From Bradyrhizobium sp. Ec3.3 (GTDB lineage Bacteria; Pseudomonadota; Alphaproteobacteria; Rhizobiales; Xanthobacteraceae): DNA of 64,000 bases. The position numbers and the translations under genes are program-made. Positions 36,341 to 45,646 of this stretch are shown here, piece after piece (position 1 is the stretch's first letter; each line of letters opens with the position of its first letter). Below the pieces are notes generated by a model that worked only from the letters and a program-made list of their open reading frames with translations, was not told the DNA's origin and did no database searches. The stretch lies in assembly GCF_000472925.1 (NCBI RefSeq), contig NZ_AXAS01000007.1:109485-173484 (forward strand). The letters are read 5' to 3'.

Positions 36341-39300
36341 CTAACCCGCAACCGTCACAGCGGCCTCGAAGCGTTCGCGTGTGGAAGCTGCGAGGCGTCC
36401 CAAACCGAAGTGGTCCTGCATACCGCGGATGATGTCCTCATCTTCCTCCAGGCCACTGCTCCGTAGCATCCGGGCAAGTCCCGCCAATTCAGGGACCGGA
36501 ATGTCTCCGTGATCCCGCCCGCCAGCCCCTCGATAGGGCGTGCTGTCGTCAGCCGTGCCATCCTGCGGCCATATGATCTGCCGTTCGCCGTCCTTGGTCG
36601 TCGGAAAGCGATTACGACCAAGCGATGCCGCGACGGTTTTCTGCACGGTCTCGCCCGAGCGCAGGAAACCATGTGCGCGGGCAATGCGTTCGACGAGGAC
36701 ATCGAAGTAGATAGGGCCCTCGATCGCGATGACGTGGTCAACCATGCTACGCAATGTTCCGCGGTAGCCGACGTCATAGAAACGCTCGCGGTCGGGTGTA
36801 GCAACGTTAGCGGGATCAGCCTTGACATATGTGGCCTGCTTTTGAGTAGCCTCATGCCCTTCGTTTACCGGTCCTCGCGCGTAGACTTTCGGTTGTTCGA
36901 CCGGCTGTCTGTCGTCGTTTGCCGGTTCAGGCGTGACTTCGGCCTGCTCCGCATCGGCCTGCGTCTCTGCGCTCGAGAGTTCGGCGCCAACGGGCAGGTC
37001 GGGGCCATCTGCAGATGGGCTTGCCTCCAGTGGAGACGCAGCTTTATCATCTATGGCGACAATTGGACGAGAGGCACGGTCGGCCTCGAGATCAGCCATC
37101 AGCCTGGTGTGAAGCTTTTCCACTGCGGCGGATGAATCCATCCACCATTCGGTGCTCCAGATTCGCAGAACTCGCCAGCCAAGATCCGTGAGCACCATTT
37201 CACGCAGGTGGTCGCGATCGCGTGCAGTTGCGGACCGGTGATAGGCAGCTCCGTCGCATTCGACGCCGGCGAGGTAGCGCCCCGGAAAGTCCGGATGCAC
37301 GATGCCGAGGTCGATCCGGAAGAACGAGACGCCCACTTGAGGATGCACTTCCCACCCCTTCTCCTGAAGGGCTCGCATCACAGCGTCCTCGAACGGCGAT
37401 TCCGTGTCGCGCCCGGTTGGCGAGAACGCTTCGGCGATGGCGCGCGCGCCGTTCGCGGCGAACTCGAGAAAGTGCTTGAAGTCGACCACGCCTTTAGCGC
37501 TCGTGCGTCCCAAGTCAATCTGCTCGGGCCGCAATGTCGCGAACACCAGAAGTTCGCGGCGGGCGCGGGTGACGGCAACGTTGAGGCGGCGGTGGCCGCC
37601 CTCGCTGTTCAATGAAGAGATCTGGGCCGTGACCCGTCCGGTCTTATCTGGCCCGACGGCGACCGAGAAGATGATTACGTCGCGTTCATCGCCCTGCACG
37701 TTCTCGATGTTCTTGACGAGAATCGGCTCCCTGGTCTGGTTGCGGTCGAAATGCGGCTCCAGCGACGGGTCGGTCCGGCGGGCCTGGTCGAGCAAGTTCT
37801 CGATCAGACGCTGCTGTTCTCCGTTGAATGTGACGACGCCGATCGAATGGGTAGATATCCTCATGCGCCTGATAACCTCGGCCACGACGGCCTCAGCCTC
37901 CTTCCGGTTCACCTTGGCGCCGCCCCGCTCGTATACGCCTCCGTCGACATGAACGTAGCGCACCGCGGTATCGCGCGTCACTGGAGAGGGGAAAGTCGTC
38001 AGTTCGCCGCGATAGTATTTGACGTTCGAGAACGCGATCAGGCTCTCGTGCCGGCTGCGATAGTGCCACGACAGCCGCATGCTCGGGACGTTCGATGCCA
38101 AGCACTCATCAAGTATGCTCTGCTGGCTCTGGACTATTGAGCCGTCGTCGTCTTCATCGTCCACGCCACGCTGTCCCACGTTTGTGGGAGGCAGCTGTTC
38201 CGGATCACCAACGATCACGACCTGGCTGCCGCGCGCTATCGCTCCGATCGCGTCCCATACCAGGATTTGGGAGGCTTCGTCGAAGATTACCACATCGAAA
38301 GGTTTGGCTTCCGCGGGTAGATATTGTGCGATGGAAAGTGGGCTCATCATTACGCACGGGGCAAGTTGAGTCAGCACGGTTGGGATGCGGCCGAATAGTT
38401 GCCGAAGCGGCATCTGTCGGGCCTTCTTGTTGATTTCACGTGCAAGCGTGCCCCATTCCGGATCTTTGCCGAAGTTGGTCTGGGTCGGTATTGCCGTTCC
38501 GATGCGTGCCTTCACGATATCTCTCGCGAGCTCTGCAACTTTCCGGTCGGCGGCAACGAACGCATCGATCGTGGCCTCGTGTTTCTCTGCGAGAAAGCTA
38601 CTTAGGGTCGCGTCCTCGTTCACGATGGTTTCAGCGACCCAGCGCGCATAAGCATAATCGAAGATGCTGGTGAGAACGCTGCCGTTCACGGCTCCGACTT
38701 CGACAGCATCGATAAGAGGGGAAAGTCCGGCCGCCCGTGCCGTCTGAGCGGCGGAACGCCAAGTCGCCCATTGCGGGGCCTTGTTGAGATTTGCCTTCCA
38801 GCTCGCGGTTCGTTGGAGGAGCGCCTCCACCCAGTCGGCTTCGATCTTGACGATGTCGTCTGGATCATCGAGGCCGATACATACGCCCAACTCTTTGGCC
38901 GTCCGGTGCATGGTCGGAAATGCCTTGTACATCGTCTCGAAGGCATGTCGTACCTGTCCCCCGGGCCGGAAGCGCGAGCTATCGCGCAGCAATAGATCTG
39001 TGATGTGCGAGAGAACCCGATCCGGTGCGGTTCCCTCGATCGGATAGGCATCGACCGCGTCGCGCATGCTTGCGGCCCAGTCGATCAGCCCCTGGAAACG
39101 CGACACCTCGGTCTGCACCCCGCGCCACAAGCGCTCCATGCCCCTGAAGCGCGGTTTTATGGTCTCGATTTCGCGTAGCAGGACAGCGAGATCCTGCAGC
39201 ACTACAATGTCTCGGCCAATATCGTCAGGCACCTCGCCCGAACAGTATGGGCTCAGTGCTAGTCTGACCTTCTTTTTCCGGGCGCTTCGAACGAACATGT

Positions 39301-42292
39301 TCGACGCGCACGCCTCGAGCCACTCACGCTCGAGCGATTGCAGGTCGAGCAGCGCAGCTTTGAGATCGTATCGGACAGAGAGTTCCGATATCTTTTCCTT
39401 CACTCGGGCCACGACGTCTGCAAGATCGTACAATGCGTTCACGCGTTCTGGTGTCTCGGCTGAGAGCAAGAGCGCTCCGTCTGCGGCATCGGCATGCAGC
39501 ATCAGTGAGACGAGCTTGATCAGCTGCGGCAGGAGAGCATCGTCGCCGGCGCTGCCGTCGAGCCCGATCGACGACACCAGATCGTCGGCGGCGGCCCTTA
39601 CTTCACGCAGTGCGAGATGGAGGCGGTCGACCAACTGGTGAAGCGACTGCACCCAGGCCGGGCTCCAGCGGGCCTGCTCGATGCCCTTGAGCGGATGGTC
39701 GACGGGATCGCCGACGGCCTCGAGTGCAGTGCGAATATCCGCGCAAGTCTCGCGCATCCTCGCGAGGTCTTCGGGAGCGTGCATTGTCCCAGCGGGCCAT
39801 GTCAGTCCGACATGCAAAAACCGTTCGCGATCGGCAATGACGCGTCCGAAGGCCTCGTAGGCCGTCATCCCGTTAGCACGACGCCGGTGCAGCGCGGAAA
39901 CAAGCTTATTCAGCTGGTCGCGCCGCCGCTTCAGTTCGCTGGCGGCGGCCGACCAATGCTCTTCGGTGACAAGACCGTGTTCGCGCCAGGCGGTGGCAAG
40001 CTGGTTGAGCACACTCGACTTTTGAGCCTTGGTCGAATGGACCTCGAGGCAGTAGTTGCCAAGGCCGATCGCGTGCATGCGCTGCCTCACGACTTCCAGT
40101 GCCGCCGTCTTCTGGGACACGAACAGCACTGTCTTCTGGTGGGCAAGGCAATTGGTAATCATATTCGCGATCGTCTGGCTCTTGCCCGTACCGGGGGGGC
40201 CGAACAGCACGAAATCGGCCCCGCGTTGAGCGGCCACAACGGCGGCGACCTGCGAGGAATCGGCCGACAACGGCGTAAAGAGCTCAGCCGGATCTACGAT
40301 CTGGTCGATCGTGTTCTCGGCGACGAAGGTGGCTCCCGATCCATCATAGGTGTGGGTAGGCGTGTCTATCAGATGGCGGACGACAGGATTCCGCTTCAGA
40401 ATGTCCGAGCGGTCGACAAGGTCCTTCCACATCAGGTACTTCGTGAAGGACAATGTCGCGATCACGACGTGCTCGGTGACCTCCCAGCTTTTGATGCTCT
40501 TGATATGACGTCTGATTGTCTTCCAGATCCCCGCGACATCGACACCTTTGGCGTCCTGTGGCAATTCTCCTTCAAGCTCCGGTATCGACAGGTCGAAATC
40601 CTGCTTCAGCATCTGTAGCAATGTCGGATTGAATCGTGCCTCGTCCTCGTGTAGCGCCAGCCGAAATCCGGAACGCACACTTTTGCGCTCAAGCTGAACC
40701 GGAACGAGGATCAGCGGTGCGCGGTAAGGCCCCGCGCCCTCCTGTGGTGTCCACTTAAGGAAGCCTAGGCACAGATACAGGATATTTGCGCCGCCTTCCT
40801 CAAAAGCGAGGCGGGAGGCGCGGTAGAGATCGGTGAGGCGTCCGTCAAGCTCAGTCTCCGGAACGAGGGTGTGCAATTCGCCGCGGGCCATCGCCTCTTT
40901 AATGAAATCCTGGCGGACGTCGTCGTGTCGCCGTTGCGCGAGCAGAGTGGCGTCGCGCCCGTCTGTACCGTCGAGAACGGTCGCTCTGCCAAGCAGCTTA
41001 AAACGGTCCCCGCTGGAAAGCTTGTCCTCGAGCATTGCTGCATCGGGGCACTCGATCGAGATAGTGGATTTCGCGTCCCTGAAGTTCAGTAGGCGGTTCT
41101 TCAGCGTTAGATCTAAGAGGTTCCGCTTCCATATCTCGAGCCGATCCAGGCTCCGCTCGGAAACGGGCTCGCGCGGCTTGTCGAAATCCTCCTCGAACTT
41201 CGGAATTTCACCGACTTCTTGGGAGCTGGAAGCTGCGCCAGCCGGCGTTATGGTTGAGGTGCCGGAGCTGGAGAGATCAAGCGGCCGGATCTTGGCACTC
41301 CGCGCGCGCTTGACGTCAATGGCAAGCTCGAACGGCGATGTTGCGTCCTCGGCGATCAGCTTTGCACCGGCATCGACCGCTTGCTTGAAACGCCCAGGAT
41401 TTGCGCCGGTGAGGATCGTCGTCTCCACCAACAGCATCTCCTCGAGCTGCACGCGTTTGCGCAGCATCTGTGGGTCATCGATTGCAAGGCTCGAGAAATC
41501 TTCATCCACGAGCCACACGCCAACGAAAGCATGGCCTTCGGTCAGGACCAGAACCGGATTGAGGCCTGCCTGTTCGAGACAGGACGCATAGAGAAGCGCC
41601 AGATCAAGGCAGGTGCCGACCTTGCGAGAAAGGATCTCGCTCGGTCCGCGAATTTGCTGGCCCGACCGTTCGAAACTCTTCGGAGGAAGAACGTAGGCGA
41701 TCGAGTGGGAAACGAGCGCCGCCCAAAGAGCGTCGGCGATCTCCCAGGCTCTAGCCTTGGTCTTCTTGCGATACCCGTCCATCGCGTCGTCGCGTCCCGC
41801 CGCGGCCAGCTTGCTTGAGGCTTCCCGCAAGATGACGTCGACGCTGGGATCTGTGGGTCTGACGAAGGCCGCCAACAGTTCGGGCGCGGCATTGACACCG
41901 CCCCAGTGCGACGGCGGCAGCAGATTGACCTCGCTGGCATTCTCGACAAGGGTTTCGCCAGCCGCTTCCACACGGATGCGCAACTCGGCTCGTCTCGAGG
42001 CATTGATAGCTGCTAAGAATGCCGGGTCCAGTTTCAGATCCAGGCTACGGATATGGTGTGTCGCCCCGGCCGCGATTTGTTCAATATGCCAGACCCCCGG
42101 CGTCATGAACGCGGGTTCTGACGTGAGGTGCACCGAAAGCTCCCTCAGGTCGCGGCCTTCACGATTTTCGAGCGCCAGTTCGCGGATAATCGGGACCGCG
42201 TTCTGATAAAAAGCAACATTGATGTTGTCCGCGGCGGTGCAAACTACCTTCAGCGTTCCGCCCACCGATCCCCCAGCCCGTGTCTGCTCCAC
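36341..42292 (-). CDS. Giant defence-type protein: transglutaminase-like, SF1 helicase (COG1112-type), REase
   Basis: The 1,983-residue protein combines several domains. A transglutaminase-like part has a Cys in GTCLDLALLYASCLEQ (about 229) and a His in EGHAFVGVW. A DUF4011-like region (about 390-600) follows. The SF1 helicase has Walker A GPPGTGKSQT (about 697), FDEASQ (about 1338), GDPEQLPPT, QGDERDVIIFSV and VAVTRARREL. A PD-(D/E)xK-like nuclease has SPFEDAV, RIDLGI and GVECDGAAYH (about 1678). A DUF3320-like end has YDVGYRGTL (about 1840). Such COG1112-type proteins occur in defence islands, and this one lies beside SIR2-HerA genes. The start is GTG at 42292 after a G-rich stretch. The exact target is unknown. 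Confidence 0.85.
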   Translation of the reverse strand: MEQTRAGGSVGGTLKVVCTAADNINVAFYQNAVPIIRELALENREGRDLRELSVHLTSEPAFMTPGVWHIEQIAAGATHHIRSLDLKLDPAFLAAINASRRAELRIRVEAAGETLVENASEVNLLPPSHWGGVNAAPELLAAFVRPTDPSVDVILREASSKLAAAGRDDAMDGYRKKTKARAWEIADALWAALVSHSIAYVLPPKSFERSGQQIRGPSEILSRKVGTCLDLALLYASCLEQAGLNPVLVLTEGHAFVGVWLVDEDFSSLAIDDPQMLRKRVQLEEMLLVETTILTGANPGRFKQAVDAGAKLIAEDATSPFELAIDVKRARSAKIRPLDLSSSGTSTITPAGAASSSQEVGEIPKFEEDFDKPREPVSERSLDRLEIWKRNLLDLTLKNRLLNFRDAKSTISIECPDAAMLEDKLSSGDRFKLLGRATVLDGTDGRDATLLAQRRHDDVRQDFIKEAMARGELHTLVPETELDGRLTDLYRASRLAFEEGGANILYLCLGFLKWTPQEGAGPYRAPLILVPVQLERKSVRSGFRLALHEDEARFNPTLLQMLKQDFDLSIPELEGELPQDAKGVDVAGIWKTIRRHIKSIKSWEVTEHVVIATLSFTKYLMWKDLVDRSDILKRNPVVRHLIDTPTHTYDGSGATFVAENTIDQIVDPAELFTPLSADSSQVAAVVAAQRGADFVLFGPPGTGKSQTIANMITNCLAHQKTVLFVSQKTAALEVVRQRMHAIGLGNYCLEVHSTKAQKSSVLNQLATAWREHGLVTEEHWSAAASELKRRRDQLNKLVSALHRRRANGMTAYEAFGRVIADRERFLHVGLTWPAGTMHAPEDLARMRETCADIRTALEAVGDPVDHPLKGIEQARWSPAWVQSLHQLVDRLHLALREVRAAADDLVSSIGLDGSAGDDALLPQLIKLVSLMLHADAADGALLLSAETPERVNALYDLADVVARVKEKISELSVRYDLKAALLDLQSLEREWLEACASNMFVRSARKKKVRLALSPYCSGEVPDDIGRDIVVLQDLAVLLREIETIKPRFRGMERLWRGVQTEVSRFQGLIDWAASMRDAVDAYPIEGTAPDRVLSHITDLLLRDSSRFRPGGQVRHAFETMYKAFPTMHRTAKELGVCIGLDDPDDIVKIEADWVEALLQRTASWKANLNKAPQWATWRSAAQTARAAGLSPLIDAVEVGAVNGSVLTSIFDYAYARWVAETIVNEDATLSSFLAEKHEATIDAFVAADRKVAELARDIVKARIGTAIPTQTNFGKDPEWGTLAREINKKARQMPLRQLFGRIPTVLTQLAPCVMMSPLSIAQYLPAEAKPFDVVIFDEASQILVWDAIGAIARGSQVVIVGDPEQLPPTNVGQRGVDDEDDDGSIVQSQQSILDECLASNVPSMRLSWHYRSRHESLIAFSNVKYYRGELTTFPSPVTRDTAVRYVHVDGGVYERGGAKVNRKEAEAVVAEVIRRMRISTHSIGVVTFNGEQQRLIENLLDQARRTDPSLEPHFDRNQTREPILVKNIENVQGDERDVIIFSVAVGPDKTGRVTAQISSLNSEGGHRRLNVAVTRARRELLVFATLRPEQIDLGRTSAKGVVDFKHFLEFAANGARAIAEAFSPTGRDTESPFEDAVMRALQEKGWEVHPQVGVSFFRIDLGIVHPDFPGRYLAGVECDGAAYHRSATARDRDHLREMVLTDLGWRVLRIWSTEWWMDSSAAVEKLHTRLMADLEADRASRPIVAIDDKAASPLEASPSADGPDLPVGAELSSAETQADAEQAEVTPEPANDDRQPVEQPKVYARGPVNEGHEATQKQATYVKADPANVATPDRERFYDVGYRGTLRSMVDHVIAIEGPIYFDVLVERIARAHGFLRSGETVQKTVAASLGRNRFPTTKDGERQIIWPQDGTADDSTPYRGAGGRDHGDIPVPELAGLARMLRSSGLEEDEDIIRGMQDHFGLGRLAASTRERFEAAVTVAG

Positions 42293-42801
42293 CCTCTGCC
42301 CCCAAATGCTACGTTACAAAAAACATCGCAGGATTGATAAAAATGCCCGCGTACCCTCCTTTTTGGCACGCTGCGCACCAATGTCTTCACGCAATTAGCA
42401 ATATAGGCTGGGTCACTTCTGCAATTCGAGAGTATTCCGGAGTTGTGCATCGGAAAATGGAATAACGCGCTCCTCCGGGAATGCGCCCGCCAAGGACTAT
42501 GGGCACACGCTCGCCTCGTGAGCGGAAACGCGCATCGCAGCAACAAAATCAATAGATTAGAAGATGTTCCGTACGTTCTGGACACTGGTCCCAGGAATCC
42601 CGCTGTCAAGCAGCTAATCTCGGAACTTGGTATTCGACCAACCGCAAGAGGGTTGTTGCGAGCCCCACGATTCGAACTTTCTCATGGCCGACGATCGCGG
42701 CAGCCAACGGAAGTTGCCCGCAGATAGGCGACCCGAAGTGAAACGGGTGACGGGCGCGATAAGCGGCGTGGGCTGCCTCCGTAGCTCGGTTTGACCCAAC
42801 G
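42293..42801. other. 509-base gap between defence units
   Basis: The gap probably carries the promoter of the giant helicase gene (minus strand). A plus-strand frame (42443-42727) of 94 codons starts at an ATG without a clear ribosome binding site and has no recognisable product. No hairpin with a T-tract was identified after the HerA gene. Confidence 0.5.
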
Positions 42802-44538
42802 CTATTTGACGAGCGTCTGACGGCGCCAACTCTCCACGGCCTTGTCGAGCGCGGCTGCAGCCCTTGGATCCGCCCAGCGGTCCCAAAACTCAATCGTGCC
42901 GCTAAGCGGTTCGTTGGTCGGCTTTGCGATCCGGATGCGTGTAGGTAATAAGATCGCATCGCCGACCACGAGGGCCTCGCCGGTGTCGAGCACGGGCAGC
43001 AGATCACCAAACCCGCCCAGACTATCGGGCAGCAGGCGGCGTACCACCGTCTGATCGTCACCATTGGTCAAGCGCATGGCAATCAAATTGTTGCACTGAC
43101 TCACGACGGTGCGATTCACTTCGGCGGGCCGCTGGCTGATGACGACAAGGCCAACGCCATATTTTCGGCCTTCCTTGGCAATGCGCTCAAAGGTCGCGAT
43201 CGCATTCTCGGCGGCGCCGGAGGTCGCGTCCTGGGGAATATAGAGATGCGCCTCGTCGCAGAACAGCGCCACTGGATGACGCGCCCCCTGCGGACTCCAC
43301 TGCTGCACATGAAAGACCATACGGGCAACCATGCCGACGATCAGCGGCAGAATGTCCGAGGGTACTTCGGAAAAGTCGATCACCTTTACCCCGCCGCGGC
43401 CTCCCTTGGCAGCTCGTCCGCCTAGGAGCAACGTGACTGCTTCATCGAGCCACTCATAGCCATCGGCGACGCCCGCTGCCGGAAATAAGAACCCGAGTCG
43501 ACGATCTGTGCGCTTGCCTTCGAGGCGCTGAATCAAGCGGCTGAGCTTCCCGTGAAAGTCGCCCTGCTTTTCGGTCCTGACGCCTGGCACCATTTCCGTA
43601 TTCAGACGATCGAGTTCCGCGAGCACCGATGCCATCGCAAAAGGGACGGGGCTGTCGATCGTGAAGTTGGCGAGGACATCAGTGTGGCCCCCTGCAGTCA
43701 GGAAGCTGGTCTTCGCATCGACGATCGCACGGGACATAACCATGGCCTGATTAGGCGCGTTTTGGTCGCTGCGGTCGACGAACATCGAGACTAGCGCTTC
43801 GTAGCTCATCAGCCAGTAGGGAAGGTGAAGCACGCCGTCAGTGAGGCCTTTGTCCGCATCAATATCGCCCGGACCCGCGACTCGAAGATGCACGAAACCG
43901 TCGCCGGCCATGGATGCATATTCGCCGTGCATGTCGAACACGATAGCGTTTGCGCTTTCAAGCTCGGCCACTTGTTCCAGGAGACGCGCTGTCGTCCAGG
44001 ATTTACCGGAGCCAGTACTGCCGACGACGAGGGCGTGGCGCTGGAAAAGCCTGTTGCCGTTGACGAAAGCCTGCGCGTTGGGATCGAGAGTGTAAGCGCC
44101 GAGCGACAGACGCTGAGCTCCCCCAGTCACCTCAGAGATGACGCCCATGAAGCGGGTCAGCCGTTCGCCCTCAAGTGCGAAACAGCATGCATCGATTTCC
44201 GGAACCGTTTCGAGCGTACGCCGGAATACGTTGGCCCGCGTCCCGTCCCGGTCGAGCAGAGTTCCAATCAATGTGATGCGGACCAGATTAACCTCGGGAT
44301 GAGCCTCGTCGGCACGCTCCACGTCGGCCACTTTCGCTTCCTCGAGCGCGGTGCGCGTGATCTTGTGGATAACGCCAATCAGCTTGTGGCCGGCCAAGCT
44401 GCTTTGGAGCGCGACCAGCCGATTGACCTGTAGTGCACGCAATGCATCGACATCATCGACGCGAACAATCACGGTGGCGGTATCGACCGATTGGACACGT
44501 CCGAGCGCCTCTGCATCGGCAAAGTCGAGCATGCTCAT
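42802..44538 (-). CDS. HerA-type ATPase (DUF87/FtsK-HerA superfamily)
   Basis: The 578-residue protein has an N-terminal HAS-like beta-barrel (about 1-100), Walker A GSTGSGKS (173-180), Walker B in VALFCDEAHLYIP (about 425) and the downstream SQRPAEVNRTVVSQCNN sensor region, as in HerA hexameric translocases. The start ATG at 44538 overlaps the SIR2 gene stop (ATGA). A longer frame upstream is Arg-rich and overlaps the SIR2 gene, so it was rejected. HerA paired with a SIR2 protein is a known anti-phage module (SIR2-HerA, Nezha). It is the last gene of the four-gene operon starting at 49401. Confidence 0.9.
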   Translation of the reverse strand: MSMLDFADAEALGRVQSVDTATVIVRVDDVDALRALQVNRLVALQSSLAGHKLIGVIHKITRTALEEAKVADVERADEAHPEVNLVRITLIGTLLDRDGTRANVFRRTLETVPEIDACCFALEGERLTRFMGVISEVTGGAQRLSLGAYTLDPNAQAFVNGNRLFQRHALVVGSTGSGKSWTTARLLEQVAELESANAIVFDMHGEYASMAGDGFVHLRVAGPGDIDADKGLTDGVLHLPYWLMSYEALVSMFVDRSDQNAPNQAMVMSRAIVDAKTSFLTAGGHTDVLANFTIDSPVPFAMASVLAELDRLNTEMVPGVRTEKQGDFHGKLSRLIQRLEGKRTDRRLGFLFPAAGVADGYEWLDEAVTLLLGGRAAKGGRGGVKVIDFSEVPSDILPLIVGMVARMVFHVQQWSPQGARHPVALFCDEAHLYIPQDATSGAAENAIATFERIAKEGRKYGVGLVVISQRPAEVNRTVVSQCNNLIAMRLTNGDDQTVVRRLLPDSLGGFGDLLPVLDTGEALVVGDAILLPTRIRIAKPTNEPLSGTIEFWDRWADPRAAAALDKAVESWRRQTLVK

Positions 44539-45584
44539 GCGGGTATTCCTGTTATGTGGTCGAGAAATCGGTCGAGGCGCCACAGCGGCTTGTCTAGGTC
44601 GAATCCTGCTGGCGCATCGTGCGTATATGCGCGAGCGCCTGCGGCGCTGTCTTCGATGGCGAGATAGCGGCGGCAACGGCCGCCGGTCAGAAAGGCCTTA
44701 GCGCTGACCGTCAGCTCCTTTGTGATCACGACCAGCGGTATGGAATTATAGTCGCAACGCTCAATAAGCTTGGTCTGGACATGCTCATCATTAAAACCGT
44801 AGCCGACGCAGAAATAAGAGCGGGCATTCTCCAGCGCGTTGTCGCTGCAGCTCAGGATTGTGCGGAACGGCTCGCCATGGGTCAGGCGGTACTTGTCAAT
44901 TCCCGGCGTGATCATGAGCGGCGTATAGGCCGCCGGGATTGGGAGGGCGCTTCTCACGCCAACGATCTGGTTGGCTGCGTCCTGGAACCAATCGAGGGAG
45001 CCATGGACCTTCCAGATCGCCACCGTGCGCGACGGCCGCCCGTTCACGGTGACACGGGTATTGGGCGCCCGCGCCCGGGTCTGCAGATAGCCATGGTTGA
45101 AGCCCGTGAACGTGCTAACATCGGCCGCGTCGGCGGCGTATTCCGCGAGCCGGTCATAATTGGGCGTGACGACATGGATCGTCGTGTGCGTGCTGTCGAA
45201 GAGGTGCCGATAAAGCCTGGTTAGCGGCAAGGTGTGGCGATCGGCCAATAGCGATGCGAGGACAGCCAGGTCGGAAGGCAGCAGAAATTCCCGTGTAGCG
45301 CCTGCAATGAATTGGGTTTGGCGTTCGGTAGGACGTACCGCCTGTAGCGCGCTTTCAAGATCGGTGCCGGCCTTGAGATGACCAATGAACGACGTCCATT
45401 CGGCATTCTCTTCAGCTGTCCATCTAGAGGGAAGCGACGCGGCAGACAAATGCTTTGCCAGCGCTCCCATTCCCGGCACACCATGCGCCGCCGAGGCGCC
45501 ACTCCCGAGGATGATCACTGGGGTGGCGCTCAGCGCGCTCTGGGCAAATTCCTGCGCGATCTCGGCCTTGCTCTTGGCCGCCAT
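44535..45584 (-). CDS. SIR2-like protein (probable NAD-degrading defence effector)
   Basis: The 349-residue protein has SIR2 features: a nucleotide loop with ILGSGASAAHG (GSGAS at 27-31), VVTPNYDRLAEYA (Asn142 and Asp144), WKVHGSLDWF with catalytic His194, and a later YFCVGYGFNDEHV. These match SIR2-like NADases of defence systems better than protein deacetylases, and the zinc-ribbon Cys set of deacetylases is absent. ATG at 45584 has AAGGAAG upstream. It is translationally coupled to the HerA gene and follows the Rad50-like gene by 62 bases. The expected role is NAD depletion upon infection; that is inference from the family. Confidence 0.88.
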   Translation of the reverse strand: MAAKSKAEIAQEFAQSALSATPVIILGSGASAAHGVPGMGALAKHLSAASLPSRWTAEENAEWTSFIGHLKAGTDLESALQAVRPTERQTQFIAGATREFLLPSDLAVLASLLADRHTLPLTRLYRHLFDSTHTTIHVVTPNYDRLAEYAADAADVSTFTGFNHGYLQTRARAPNTRVTVNGRPSRTVAIWKVHGSLDWFQDAANQIVGVRSALPIPAAYTPLMITPGIDKYRLTHGEPFRTILSCSDNALENARSYFCVGYGFNDEHVQTKLIERCDYNSIPLVVITKELTVSAKAFLTGGRCRRYLAIEDSAAGARAYTHDAPAGFDLDKPLWRLDRFLDHITGIPA

Positions 45585-45646
45585 GCATTTCTTCCTTGAT
45601 CAGACTGAGTGGGCTGCGGCGATCAGCTGAGATGCGCTTTGGGCTA

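Noticed and set aside
44539..44676. Longer N-terminus for the HerA gene
   Set aside because: The extra 46 residues are Arg-rich, overlap the SIR2 gene, and the ATGA overlap start is more natural.
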